From: Streptomyces sp. NBC_01260
Lineage (GTDB): Bacteria; Actinomycetota; Actinomycetes; Streptomycetales; Streptomycetaceae
DNA: 64,000 nt
Assembly (NCBI RefSeq): GCF_036226405.1
Contig: NZ_CP108464.1
Coordinates: 7,440,001 to 7,504,000 of the forward strand
Direction of reading: 5' to 3'
Below the pieces are notes generated by a model. The model ran no database searches. It was not told the DNA's origin and worked only from the letters and a program-made list of their open reading frames with translations. A program made the translations under genes and the position numbers. Shown here in pieces: positions 37,332 to 46,324 of this stretch (positions are counted from its first letter, which is position 1; every line of letters starts with the position of its first letter).

Positions 37332-38966
37332 TCAGCCGGAGTGGACGAGTGAGCCTGCGACATAGGTCCGCAGGACCCGCGCCTCGGAGATCTCCTCCGG
37401 CGGCGCGGTGAAGATGTCGCGGTCCAGGACCACCAGGTCGGCCAGGTTTCCGACGAGCAGACTGCCGGCGTCGTCCAGGCCGTTCACATGGGCGCTGCCG
37501 GCGGTGTACGCGGCGACGGCCGTCGCCGGGTCCAGGCGCTGCTCGGGGAGGAAGACCGGGCTGTCGGCGGCCCCGGGCTCCCTGCGGTTGACCGCGACGT
37601 GGATGCCCTGGATCGGGTCCGGACTGCTGACCGGCCAGTCGCTGCCCGCGGCGAGGGTGGCGCCCGCGCGCAGCAGGTCGCCGAACGGGTACTGCCAGGC
37701 GGCGCGTTCGGGCCCGAGGAACGGGATGGTCAGCTCGTCCATCTGGGGTTCGTGGGCCGCCCACAGCGGCTGGATGTTGGCGATGGCGCCGAGGCGGGCG
37801 AAGCGCCTGATGTCGTCGGGGTGGACGACCTGGAGGTGGGCCAGGTGGTGGCGGTTTCCGCGCCGGCCGTTGGCCTCGACGGCGGCCTCTACCGCGTCGA
37901 GTGCCTCGCGGACGGCCCGGTCGCCGAGTGCGTGGAAGTGGACCTGGAAGTCGAGGGCGTCGAGCCGGGTGACATGGCCGCGCAGGGCGTCCGGGTCGAC
38001 GAAGCTCAGACCGCTGTTGGTGGTGGCGCAGCCGCAGCCGTCGAGGTACGGGGAGGTCATCGCGGCGGTGAAGTTCTCGGCGATGCCGTCCTGCATGATC
38101 TTCACCGAGCCGGCCCGGAACCGTCCGTGGCTCAGCTTCTCGCGGTTCGCGACCAGTTCGTCGATCTGCTCGGCCCCACGCTCGCGGTCCCACCACATCG
38201 CGCCGGTGACCCGGGCGGTGAGTGAGCCGTCGCGGGCCGCGGTCAGATAGGCAACCGATGGATCGGTAACGCCGTTGAACCCGCCGAGCAGGGCGTCCTG
38301 CCAGCCGGTGATGCCGAGGGAGTGCAGCAGTTCCTGCGCACGCAGCAGACCCGCGAGTCGGTCCGCCGGGGTGGTCGCCGGCACCAGCCGGGAGACCAGC
38401 GCCTGGGCGCCTTCCTGGAGCATTCCGCTGGGCGAGCCGCCCGGCTCGCGCTCGATGCGGCCGTCGGCGGGATCGGGGGTGGCGGCGGTGATCCCGGCCA
38501 GTTCGAGGGCCCGGGTGTTGGCCCAGGCGCCGTGGTGGTCACGGTTGGCCAGCAGGACCGGGCGGTCGGGGACCACGGAGTCGAGCAACTGCCGGGTGGG
38601 CAGTCCGCCGTCGAAGCTCTCCAGCGACCACCCGCCGCCGGTGATCCACGCACGGTCGGGATGAGCATCCGCGTAGGCCCGGATCAGGGTCAGGTACTCC
38701 TCGGCGCCGACGGTGCCGCTCAGGTCGCACTCGGCCAGCTCCACCCCGGCGGACACCGGGTGGATGTGGGCGTCCTGGAAGCCGGGGAGCAGCAACTTCC
38801 CCGTGAGGTCGACGACTTCGGTGCCTGGGCCGATGAGCTCACGGACCTCGTCGTGCCCGACCGCGGTGATGCGGTCGCCGACGACGGCGAGCGAGGTGGC
38901 CCGGGTGCGGGCCGGATCGGCGGTGAAGACGGGGCCGCGTGTGAAGACCAGATCGGCCGTGGTCAT
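37332..38966 (-). CDS. YtcJ-type amidohydrolase (amidohydrolase_3)
   Basis: 544 residues. Metal-binding motifs of the amidohydrolase superfamily are present: GFQDAHIHPV (HxH), HFHALGDRAVREAL, HHLAHLQVVHPDD and GSDWPVSSPDP. Family members hydrolyse N-formyl or other amide/imide bonds; the substrate is unknown. The ATG at 38966 is 63 bp from a GTCAATG operator (39030-39045), divergent from the FAD oxidase. A paralogue with nearly identical motif spacing is at 56145-57842, next to an intact peptide transporter; here the transporter remains only as the scar downstream. Confidence 0.88.
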   Translation of the reverse strand: MTTADLVFTRGPVFTADPARTRATSLAVVGDRITAVGHDEVRELIGPGTEVVDLTGKLLLPGFQDAHIHPVSAGVELAECDLSGTVGAEEYLTLIRAYADAHPDRAWITGGGWSLESFDGGLPTRQLLDSVVPDRPVLLANRDHHGAWANTRALELAGITAATPDPADGRIEREPGGSPSGMLQEGAQALVSRLVPATTPADRLAGLLRAQELLHSLGITGWQDALLGGFNGVTDPSVAYLTAARDGSLTARVTGAMWWDRERGAEQIDELVANREKLSHGRFRAGSVKIMQDGIAENFTAAMTSPYLDGCGCATTNSGLSFVDPDALRGHVTRLDALDFQVHFHALGDRAVREALDAVEAAVEANGRRGNRHHLAHLQVVHPDDIRRFARLGAIANIQPLWAAHEPQMDELTIPFLGPERAAWQYPFGDLLRAGATLAAGSDWPVSSPDPIQGIHVAVNRREPGAADSPVFLPEQRLDPATAVAAYTAGSAHVNGLDDAGSLLVGNLADLVVLDRDIFTAPPEEISEARVLRTYVAGSLVHSG

Positions 38967-39029
38967 ACGGTGCTCCAGAACGTGAGAGAACGTGGCGGGG
39001 TGTCATGCAAGCGGCTCGGACATCCATGC

Positions 39030-39045
39030 GTCAATGCCGTTGTCA
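39030..39045. promoter_or_regulatory. GTCAATG operator, upstream of amidohydrolase
   Basis: GTCAATGCCGTTGTCA. One of four copies of GTCAATGNNGTTGNCR, an imperfect inverted repeat of GTCAA and TTGTC. It lies 64 bp upstream of the amidohydrolase start on the minus side. Confidence 0.7.
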
Positions 39046-39100
39046 TAAAGTTCGGCGCGGTCGGCCGCGTGGATTCGGCAACCGGATGGCGGCGTCCTTA

Positions 39101-39116
39101 TGTCAACCCCATTGAC
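39101..39116. promoter_or_regulatory. GTCAATG operator, upstream of FAD oxidase
   Basis: TGTCAACCCCATTGAC, the motif in reverse orientation (GTCAATGGGGTTGACA). It lies 75 bp upstream of the FAD oxidase start and 71 bp from the site at 39030. Confidence 0.7.
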
Positions 39117-39191
39117 CTTGTGGCCCCCGGGGCGGTCTCATGGCGGCACTTCGGAGGCCCGTACCTCCGAGATCCGAAGGAGCCCCACCCC

Positions 39192-40586
39192 ATGAACCAC
39201 CTCGACTCGCTCCGGGACGTCTCGCCGGTCCCGTTCTGGCTCGACGACCCCGACCGGCCGCAGGCCACTCCCGCGCTCGTCGGCGACACCGCCTGCGACC
39301 TCCTCGTGGTCGGCGGCGGATACACCGGTCTGTGGACCGCCCTCGTCGCCAAGGAGCGCGATCCGTCCATGGATGTGGTGCTCATCGAGGCGGACGAGGC
39401 CGGCGGCGCCGCCTCCGGCCGCAACGGCGGATTCTGCGAGTCCAGCCTCACCCACGGCCTGGCCAACGGACTCCAGCGCTGGCCCGAGGAGATCGGCCTC
39501 CTGGAACGCCTCGGCCGCGAGAACCTCCAGGCCATCGAGGACACGATCGAACGGCACGGCATCGACTGCTCCTGGGAGCGCACCGGCTCCCTGGTGGTGG
39601 CCACCGAGCCGTACCAGGTCGAGGGACTGAAGGAGGAGGCCGAGACTCTGGCCAGGTTCGGTGCCAACCCGGTTCTGCTCGACGCCGAGGCGGTCCGTGC
39701 CGAGATCGACTCCCCGACGTTCCTCGGCGGCGTGTGGAACAAGGACGACGTGGCCATGGTCAACCCGGCCCGGCTCGCCTGGGGGCTCAAGCGCGCCTGC
39801 CTCGACCTCGGCGTCCGCGTCCACGAGCGCACACCCGCCACCTCGCTCCGCGAGCAGGGCGACGTGATCGTGGTCCGCACCGCCTACGGGCGGATCACCG
39901 CCCGGCGCACCGCCCTCGCCACCAACGCCTATCCCTCCCTGCTGCGCCGCCACCGCCCGTACACCGTCCCCGTGTACGACTACGCGCTCATGACGGAGCC
40001 GCTGACCGAGCAGCAGCTCGCCGCGGTCGGCTGGCGGAACCGGCAGGGCTTCGCGGACTGCTCCAACGAGTTCCACTACGTCAGGCTCTCCGCGGACAAC
40101 CGCATTCTGTGGGGCGGTTACGACGCCGTCTACCACCGCGACGGCGAGGTCAGCGCCGAACACGACCAGCGGCCCGAGACCTTCGCCACGCTCGCCCGGC
40201 ACTTCTTCACGTCGTTCCCGCAGCTGGAAGGTATCCGGTTCACCCACGCCTGGGGCGGTGCCATCGACACCTCCACCCGTTTCTGCGTGTTCTTCGACAC
40301 GAGTCATCACGGGAAGGTCGCCTACGCGGCCGGGTTCACCGGCCTCGGCGTCGGCGCCACGCGCTTCGGTGCCGAGGTCATGCTCGACCTCCTGGCGGGC
40401 GAACGCACCGAGCGGACCCGGCTGGAGCTCGTCCGCCGCAAACCGCTCCCGTTCCCGCCCGACCCGATCCGTTCGGCCGGCATCGGCATCACCAAGTGGT
40501 CGATGAGGCGCGCCGACCGGAACGAGGGACGGCGCAACCTCTGGCTCAGGACGCTCGACCGCTTCGGCCTGGGCTTCGACAGCTGA
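39192..40586 (+). CDS. FAD-dependent amine oxidase, gamma-glutamylputrescine oxidase (PuuB)-like
   Basis: 464 residues, DAO superfamily. The FAD-binding loop is DLLVVGGGYTGLWTALVAKERDP, followed by EADEAGGAASGRNGGFCESSL, where the GRNGG region is near the flavin attachment zone in PuuB-like oxidases; WGGYDAVYH and TGLGVGATRFGAEVMLDLL close the domain. The family oxidises the amine of a polyamine conjugate or other secondary amine with oxygen. The ATG at 39192 is the first residue of the conserved N-terminus. It is divergent from the amidohydrolase under two copies of the shared operator. The true substrate is unknown. Confidence 0.85.
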   Translation: MNHLDSLRDVSPVPFWLDDPDRPQATPALVGDTACDLLVVGGGYTGLWTALVAKERDPSMDVVLIEADEAGGAASGRNGGFCESSLTHGLANGLQRWPEEIGLLERLGRENLQAIEDTIERHGIDCSWERTGSLVVATEPYQVEGLKEEAETLARFGANPVLLDAEAVRAEIDSPTFLGGVWNKDDVAMVNPARLAWGLKRACLDLGVRVHERTPATSLREQGDVIVVRTAYGRITARRTALATNAYPSLLRRHRPYTVPVYDYALMTEPLTEQQLAAVGWRNRQGFADCSNEFHYVRLSADNRILWGGYDAVYHRDGEVSAEHDQRPETFATLARHFFTSFPQLEGIRFTHAWGGAIDTSTRFCVFFDTSHHGKVAYAAGFTGLGVGATRFGAEVMLDLLAGERTERTRLELVRRKPLPFPPDPIRSAGIGITKWSMRRADRNEGRRNLWLRTLDRFGLGFDS

Positions 40587-40610
40587 CGACACCTGACGAC
40601 ACCTGACGAC
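40581..40610 (+). repeat. Three 10-bp tandem units at the oxidase 3' end
   Basis: AGCTGACGAC followed by two copies of ACCTGACGAC; the first unit includes the stop codon of the oxidase. Each unit repeats CTGA, so it offers repeated stop codons in shifting frames. Confidence 0.7.
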
Positions 40611-40700
40611 GGGTGGCCGGGTGACGAGAACACGTGGGTGACACGACACCCGCCCGGCGCGAAAGCCGGTGGCACTGCCCGTAGGAGGGGTCCTGTCGCC

Positions 40701-40736
40701 GGAAAGGGCCTCCGACCCGGGTCGGAGGCCCTTTCC
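40701..40736. terminator. 36-bp perfect palindromic bidirectional terminator
   Basis: GGAAAGGGCCTCCGACCC followed at once by its exact reverse complement. It lies between the convergent oxidase and amidase genes and contains A-tract and T-tract ends (GGAAAGG...CCTTTCC), as in efficient bidirectional terminators. Confidence 0.85.
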
Positions 40737-40857
40737 GGTCCCGCGCCGGACTGTTGCCTCGGCCGCTGCCCCGGTTCCGGTCGCACGGCGCCCTTGGTGC
40801 GGGACGGCGGCACGGTCTCGGCGCGCCCGCGTCCCGCACCGCGGGGCGCAGGCCGGT

Positions 40858-42285
40858 TCAGAGAGCCGGAACACTGTTCCAGGGGCGGACGGCCTCGATC
40901 GCCGCCGCGGCGCGGAACACCGTGGCGTCGTCGTAGGTGCGGCCGACGACCTGCACTCCCGTGGGCACTCCGGTCGAGGCGAAACCGGACGGCACACTCA
41001 GCACCGGGCAGCGGCTGGCGATGTTGAACACCGTGGTCATCGCGGACTCCAGATAGAAGTCCAGCTCGACGCCGTTGACCACTACCTTGGTCGAGAGGTA
41101 GTCGTCGTCCGCCTTGAGCGCCGGAATGGCGGTCGTCGGGCACAGCAGGACGTCGTAGCGGTCCAACAGTGCGCCGAGCGTCGCCTGTATCGCGGCCTCG
41201 ATCTCAAGGCCCTGCAGGAGGCTGCCGGGCTCACGCACGGCCTCGGTGCCCCGCCGGGCGAAGTCGAGCGCGTAAGGGGTGAGCAGGTCGCCGTGCTCGG
41301 CGGCGACCGACGCGATGTAGGGGCCGAAGATGGAGCCGAAGTGGATCATCGATGCCCGCATCACGTCCGCCCGCATGATGGGGACCTCCACCTCCTCGAC
41401 GACGGCTCCGGCCGCGCGCAGGGCCTCCGCGACCGCGCGGGTGTTGGCCTCGACCTCGGGATCGACGGGCCAGTCCCCGAGGGTGACCGAGAGCGCCACC
41501 CGCAGGCCCTTGACGCCCTCGAACCGCTCGGGCAGCACGAACTTGGGGCGCAGCGAGACCGCGTCCGAGGGGTGGGGCCCGGCAATGACGTTCTGCAGCA
41601 GGGCGCAGTCCCCGACGGTGCGCGCCATCGGACCGTCGTGGCAGTACGTGTCGAGGTTGAACGGTGCCATCGCCGGCACGCGCCCGTACGGCGGCTTGTA
41701 GCCGACCGTGCCCGTGTACGAAGCGGGGATGCGGATCGATCCGCCGATGTCCGAGCCGGTCGCGAGCGTCGTCTCACCCGCCGCGAGCGCGGCGCCCGCG
41801 CCGCCCGAGGAGCCGCCCGGGGTGAACTCCTGGTTCCACGGGTTGCGGGTGATGCCCCACAGCCGTGACTGCGTGTAGCCCGCGCAGCTGAACTCCGGGG
41901 TCGTGGTCCGGGCGTGCACGATGCCGCCGGCCTCCTGGACCCGCTCGATCACCGGGTGCGTCTGGTCGGAGATCTCGTCGCGGAAGGCCAGGGAGCCGTC
42001 CGTGATGCGGCGGCCCGCGATGGGCTGTTCCTCCTTCGTCGCGACGGCGAGGCCCTCCAGCGCGCGCGGCGCCTCGCCCTTGCCCGCGTACCGCGCCTCG
42101 GCCTCGCGGGCGGTGGCGAGCGCCTCGTCGAAGGTCCGCTCGGCAAGGGCGTTGACCTTCGGCTCGACGGCTTCGGCGCGGGCGATGACCGCGGTCATCA
42201 GCTCGACCGGTGACAGGGAGCGGTCATGGAAACGGCGCAGGGCCTCGGTCGCGGGCAGATAGGCGATGTCGGTGAGGTCGGTCAT
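40858..42285 (-). CDS. Amidase-signature-family amidase
   Basis: 475 residues. The Ser-cisSer-Lys site is visible: Lys in VATKEEQPIAG, the glycine/serine region TPGGSSGGAGAALAAGETTLATGSDIGGSIRIPAS and the NIASRCPVLSVPSGF C-terminal motif. It would release ammonia or an amine from an amide. The ATG at 42285 (MTDLTDIAYLPATEALRRF) has the normal amidase N-terminus. It lies 367 bp downstream of the APC permease on the same strand; no copy of the GTCAATG operator is seen before it, so it may be transcribed from the permease promoter. Confidence 0.9.
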   Translation of the reverse strand: MTDLTDIAYLPATEALRRFHDRSLSPVELMTAVIARAEAVEPKVNALAERTFDEALATAREAEARYAGKGEAPRALEGLAVATKEEQPIAGRRITDGSLAFRDEISDQTHPVIERVQEAGGIVHARTTTPEFSCAGYTQSRLWGITRNPWNQEFTPGGSSGGAGAALAAGETTLATGSDIGGSIRIPASYTGTVGYKPPYGRVPAMAPFNLDTYCHDGPMARTVGDCALLQNVIAGPHPSDAVSLRPKFVLPERFEGVKGLRVALSVTLGDWPVDPEVEANTRAVAEALRAAGAVVEEVEVPIMRADVMRASMIHFGSIFGPYIASVAAEHGDLLTPYALDFARRGTEAVREPGSLLQGLEIEAAIQATLGALLDRYDVLLCPTTAIPALKADDDYLSTKVVVNGVELDFYLESAMTTVFNIASRCPVLSVPSGFASTGVPTGVQVVGRTYDDATVFRAAAAIEAVRPWNSVPAL

Positions 42286-42652
42286 GTGATGGTCCTTTGC
42301 GATGCGTCGGAGGAGTCGGCCGGGTATGCGGCGGCCTTCGGGGGCGCGGGTCGGATCGCGTCCGTGCCGCGGGCACCGGGTCGGGTACCGCGAGCCCGTC
42401 GCCGGCGCGGAGGAGGGCGAAGCCCTCGTCGCGCCGGATGCCGGCGGGTGCGTGGGGAAGCGCATGGGCGGAGCGTTGCTTCGGGGGCGCGCCGATCACG
42501 ACGGGGAGTGCAGCGGCCCCCGGTCTGCGGAACCCTCCCCTCCGGTAGCCGTGCGCGGGCTGCCGGAGGGGACGCTGTGCGGCGGTCTGTGATTCGGTCC
42601 GAGCGGCGGTCTGTGATGCGGTCCGTGGCGCGCGTCAGCAGCGGTGTGCCGG
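42286..42652. other. Non-coding gap between permease and amidase, with a 24-bp tandem duplication
   Basis: No gene is seen. At 42581-42628 a 24-bp unit (GGCGGTCTGTGATTCGGTCC plus four bases) is repeated once with a few changes. No terminator or operator is clear. Confidence 0.5.
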
Positions 42653-44164
42653 TCAGCCGGTGCCGGTCGGTTCGCCGGCATCTACGGCGCCGGGAGTGCG
42701 GGTGCCGGTGAAATAGGGCGACCGGCGGTGCCAGCGGGCCCACGCGGCCGCCACCAGGCCGGAACCGATCATCAGGACCGGGACGAGCAGCGCGAACCAG
42801 CCGTTGTCCGCGGAGACTTCGAAATGATCGGCGGAGGTGTAGAAGGTCCAGGCGAGGTAGCCGCCGGTGGCGAGCAGCACCAGCGCGCCCAGCGACGGTC
42901 CGACGACAGCGCGCAGTGCCTCCAGCGGCGACGTGCGCAGCAGTTGGCGGAACCGCACCGCGGCGGCCAGGGCGGTGAGCGCGTAGTAGAGGGCGACGAC
43001 GATGCCGATCGCGTTGACGGCGGCGAAGATCAAGTCGTTGACGGTGGGGATGACCAGCGCCATCGCGGCGAGAACCAGGGCGATCGCGGTGATCAGCAGG
43101 GTGCCGACGGCGGGGGTCCCGTGCTTGGGGTGCAGGCGCGTCCAGACGGAGCCGAGGACACCGTCGCGGCCCATCGCGTACATCCCGCGGGCGGTGGGGA
43201 TGACCGAGGCCTGGAGCGAGGCCACCGCGGAGAACATGAGAGCGATGAGCGGCAGCGCGGCCAGCGGCTGCTCGGCGAGTTTCATGCCGAAGTAGGAGAG
43301 CCCCTGCGCGCCGTTGTCGGCCAGTTCGTCCAGCGGCAGGACCCGCTGGAAAGCGGTGCCGGCCAGCAGGAAGAGGAGGAGCATGACGGCCAGGGCGATG
43401 AACCCGCCGCGGGAGGCGTCGCGCGGGTCGCTGACCTCTTCACCGACGCTGAAGACGGACTCGAAGCCCCAGTAGCAGAAGACCGCGAGCATCATGCCCT
43501 GGGCGAGTGCTTCGGCCGAGGGGATGTCGAAGGGGTTGTACCACGTGAGCGAGAACGGCTGGTCCCCGGCGAACAGGCCGTAGGTGCAGAACGCGATCAG
43601 CACGCCGTACTCGAAGATCAGCAGGTATTTCTGCAGACGCGCGGCGAGGTCCAGTCCGCGGACGGCGACCAGCGAGGCGGCGACCAGCACGGCCATGCCG
43701 AGGAGCGTGGACTGCAGGGTCGAGTCCGGGTCGAGGGAGAGGCCCGCGACGCTGTGGACGGTGGCCTGCCCCAGGAGCTGGATGATCGCCGAGCCGGTCA
43801 CCGTGGTGGTGTAGGCCATGAACACGACGGTGCCGACGACGTTGACCCACCCGGTCAGGAAGCCCAGCCAGGGGCTGAAGATCCCGCCGACCCACTTGTA
43901 GCTGCTGCCGGCGTTGGGATCGATGCGGTTGAGCCGCCCGTATCCGCCGGCTATGCCGAGCACGGGCAGGAAGGCCAGCAGCATGATCGCCGGCAGGTGC
44001 AGGCCGACGATGCCGGCCATCAGACCGAGTCCGATGCCGATACTGCTCGTGGCGGCTGTGCTCGAAGCGGCGAGAACGATGCCGTCGACGACACCTATGG
44101 ACTTCCGCATCGCGGTCCGGGGCGCCTCGGCGCCACTGCTCGGCCCGGTGTTCACATTTTTCAC
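42653..44164 (-). CDS. APC-family amino acid/amine permease
   Basis: About 503 residues with twelve hydrophobic segments and the APC N-terminal signature (GVVDGIVLAASSTAATSSIGIGLGLMAGIVG, then SSYKWVGGIFSPWLGFLTGWV). It probably imports the amine or amino acid used by the oxidases and amidase around it. The start is uncertain: a GTG at 44164 gives a short cytoplasmic leader, a TTG at 44257 would add 31 residues and overlap the operator, and an ATG at 44229 is out of frame. The operator at 44253-44268 lies just upstream. Confidence 0.87.
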   Translation of the reverse strand: MKNVNTGPSSGAEAPRTAMRKSIGVVDGIVLAASSTAATSSIGIGLGLMAGIVGLHLPAIMLLAFLPVLGIAGGYGRLNRIDPNAGSSYKWVGGIFSPWLGFLTGWVNVVGTVVFMAYTTTVTGSAIIQLLGQATVHSVAGLSLDPDSTLQSTLLGMAVLVAASLVAVRGLDLAARLQKYLLIFEYGVLIAFCTYGLFAGDQPFSLTWYNPFDIPSAEALAQGMMLAVFCYWGFESVFSVGEEVSDPRDASRGGFIALAVMLLLFLLAGTAFQRVLPLDELADNGAQGLSYFGMKLAEQPLAALPLIALMFSAVASLQASVIPTARGMYAMGRDGVLGSVWTRLHPKHGTPAVGTLLITAIALVLAAMALVIPTVNDLIFAAVNAIGIVVALYYALTALAAAVRFRQLLRTSPLEALRAVVGPSLGALVLLATGGYLAWTFYTSADHFEVSADNGWFALLVPVLMIGSGLVAAAWARWHRRSPYFTGTRTPGAVDAGEPTGTG

Positions 44165-44252
44165 TGGTACTGCCAACGGATCGTCGCCTTGCTTGGGAAG
44201 AGAGCTGGAGAGTCTGGATGGCAGGTCATGAAACCCTCCATCTCCTTCACAG

Positions 44253-44268
44253 GTCAATGGTGTTGTCG
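44253..44268. promoter_or_regulatory. GTCAATG operator between APC permease and TetR
   Basis: GTCAATGGTGTTGTCG. It is 13 bp before the TetR start, in the divergent promoter of the permease and the regulator. This is the expected position for an autoregulated TetR and identifies that protein as the best candidate to bind all four sites. Confidence 0.75.
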
Positions 44269-44280
44269 TAAGCTCCGGAC

Positions 44281-44997
44281 ATGGGTGAACGTGTGGTTCC
44301 GGAGCCGCAGCGGCGGCGCAGACGGCCGACGAAGCAGGGCACCGTGCTGTCCGAACAGGTCATCGTGGAGACGGCCCTGCGCCTGGTCGGCCAGCACGGT
44401 GCGGACGCCTTGACGGTCCGGCGGCTGGGCGGGGCACTGGGCGCCGACCCCAGTGCGCTCTACCGGTACTTCCGCAACACCGACGACCTGTTGCTGGCTG
44501 TCGCCGACGAGCTCATCGGCCGTGCGCAGCTCGGCTGGAGGCCCACCGGCGAGTGGCGTTTCGACCTGTGCGAGCTGGGTTTGCGCGTCCACGCCTCGTA
44601 CCAGGCGCATCCGCAGGCCGCGTTGCTGGCCGCGCACCGGACGACCGGGCGGGACAATGAGCTGCGGGCCGTCGAGATGATCCTCGGCGTGCTGCGGTCG
44701 GCAGGCTTCGGCGACCGGGAAGCGGTCCGGATCTACCACGCCTTCGTGGACCAGGCGCTCGCCTTCGCGGCCCTGGACGCGGCCGCGCTCGCGCTGCCGG
44801 CTCCCGCGCAGGCGGCCGATCTCCAGGTGTGGCAGGACCGCTACGGCCGACTGGATGCGAGCGCCTACCCGCACATCGTGGCCACCGTGCGCCTGCTGGC
44901 TCACGAGATGAAGTTCAGCGGCTATCCGTTCGCGCTGGAACTGCTGCTCGACGCCGTCGAGGCCAGGCTGCCGCCGGCGGGTGGGGAGCCCGGCTGA
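44281..44997 (+). CDS. TetR-family regulator of the amine/amide cluster
   Basis: 238 residues. The HTH is ALTVRRLGGALGADPSALYRYFRNTDDLLLAVADELIG, preceded by a basic tail (PEPQRRRRRPTKQG). The TetR_C domain follows. It resembles the second TetR at 57971 over the HTH (LGADPTAIYRHFRDKDELLL), and the two have related putative operators. It should repress the permease, the amidohydrolase/oxidase pair and the amine oxidase. Its ligand is probably the imported amine or an oxidation product. Confidence 0.87.
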   Translation: MGERVVPEPQRRRRRPTKQGTVLSEQVIVETALRLVGQHGADALTVRRLGGALGADPSALYRYFRNTDDLLLAVADELIGRAQLGWRPTGEWRFDLCELGLRVHASYQAHPQAALLAAHRTTGRDNELRAVEMILGVLRSAGFGDREAVRIYHAFVDQALAFAALDAAALALPAPAQAADLQVWQDRYGRLDASAYPHIVATVRLLAHEMKFSGYPFALELLLDAVEARLPPAGGEPG

Positions 44998-44998
44998 G

Positions 44999-45021
44999 CC
45001 CCGGAGCGGGCGCTCCCGGGG
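44999..45021 (+). terminator. Hairpin directly after TetR
   Basis: CCCCGGAGC pairs with GCTCCCGGGG (one bulged C) around a 4-nt loop, starting two bases after the stop codon. Confidence 0.55.
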
Positions 45022-45103
45022 TCGGCCCTGCGCCCACCACTCCGTGCCCCGCGTCTCCTGCGGTCGGGCCGGGCGCGGGCCGGGCCCGCGCCCGAGGTAC
45101 CCG

Positions 45104-45361
45104 TCACGGCCTGCTGTCTGCGCTCCCGTCCTCCTGGTCGGAGGGGGAGTCCTCGCAGGTGGCATCGCGGAGCCATCCGACGGCCTGACGGAGTTCGTCG
45201 AAGGCCCGCTGTTCCTCCCGGGGAGTGACCCGGGAGGCCGGCAGGATGCTGTCGCGCGTCCCGCGGACCCGGGCATAGGCATCGAAGCAGGCGAGCACCT
45301 GCTGGATCACTGGCTCCTGAGGCGCGGAAGGAGGCGGCGAGGAAGGGCGCTGCAGGGACAT
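45104..45361 (-). CDS. Small hypothetical protein
   Basis: 85 residues (MSLQRPSSPPPSAPQEP ... QQVLACFDAYARVRGTRDSILPASRVTPREEQRAFDELRQAVGWLRD). It is predicted mostly helical with an acidic C-terminus (DSPSDQEDGSADS) and has no recognised family or signal peptide. The codon pattern fits a gene and the start follows GATGAGAG, but no homologue is recalled, so this is a guarded call. Confidence 0.45.
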   Translation of the reverse strand: MSLQRPSSPPPSAPQEPVIQQVLACFDAYARVRGTRDSILPASRVTPREEQRAFDELRQAVGWLRDATCEDSPSDQEDGSADSRP

Positions 45362-45946
45362 CTCTGAACTCTCATCCAGTCGGAAGCTACTGGTCAGACC
45401 GGAGCGCGGCGTCCATGAGGTGCTGAGGACCCCGGCTCGCGCACCACGCGGGGCGTGGCTCGGTCGATGACAGGACGCCCGCCGGTTCGGCGGGCAGCGG
45501 CCGCGGCAGCCGGAAGCGGGGCACCGGCCTCCGGAGCGAGGAAGGCGACCCCGCCGAGATCCGTCCCGGCAACGTCAGGGACGGATGCGACGGCTCGGGA
45601 AGCCTTCCTGCGGGCATGGTGCTTTGCCACTGGTCAGCTCACCGCGCAGCCGGACGAGTTCACGGGCACGGGGGGCGGACACGAAGAGCAAGAGGCACGG
45701 CAAGCCTTTCCGGGCGCACGACTGTTACGTCGCCGACCAGGCTTCCCGGCACACCACCCGCTCCTCAACAACAACAACGAGGCGGGATGCGGCCATGCTA
45801 TCCGCCTCGGCATCAGTTCCGTTTCGCAGGGGAGTGCACTCGCCGCCCGGGCGAGGGCCCGCGGCGTGCCTGCGACTGGCCGACGCGGTAGACGAATCAA
45901 GGCCCTCACCACCGAGCCCATGCCTCCCGCCTCCAGCCGCAGCTGA
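45362..45946. other. No confident gene
   Basis: This 585-bp stretch has several overlapping open frames on both strands, none with a recognisable domain or ribosome site. A minus-strand frame of 78 codons (45394-45630) rich in Ala and Arg looks spurious. The stretch is probably eroded sequence ahead of the VOC remnant. Confidence 0.4.
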
Positions 45947-46117
45947 CCAACTGGAGCTTCGCTCACACGGGTGGAGTCGCTCGGCGGGCGCAGACTGGGG
46001 CACTACGGCGACGGGGGGTTCTTGGTGATGGTGGACCCTGAGGGCAATGAGTTCCGCATCATCCCTGAGGGCGCTTTCGAGTTCGACGACGAGGGATGCG
46101 CGACCTGCCTCGGCTGA
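45947..46117 (+). pseudogene. Glyoxalase/VOC-family C-terminal remnant
   Basis: The frame reads ESLGGRRLGHYGDGGFLVMVDPEGNEFRIIPEG and stops at 46115-46117. DPEGNEF with a following Ile/Val-Pro is the hallmark C-terminal strand of actinobacterial VOC/glyoxalase proteins. Only the last ~55 codons survive; an in-frame stop lies at 45944. Confidence 0.6.
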
Positions 46118-46324
46118 GGGCTTCGCAGTCGTGGATGAACGGCTACGGCAAGATCTGCAGGTGTTTCGAACGCGGCGGCATCGACGGCTTGTTCGGGGAG
46201 CGGGCCGCCGGTCAAAACTCCCCAGATTCTCTGTTCGCATTCCTGCCGTGCTCTCAGCTTGGCGTTCAACTTCGCAGCTCACTCGACCTGCAATCGCCAC
46301 CGCGGGCACACCGTACCGACAGGC

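Noticed and set aside
45394..45630. 78-codon minus-strand frame
   Set aside because: Ala/Arg-rich composition, no ribosome site, no recognised domain; overlaps another frame of equal quality.
46118..46324. Possible transposase fragment reading MNGYGKICRCFERGGIDGLF
   Set aside because: Short, without catalytic residues or terminal repeats; resemblance to an HTH segment is too weak to report.
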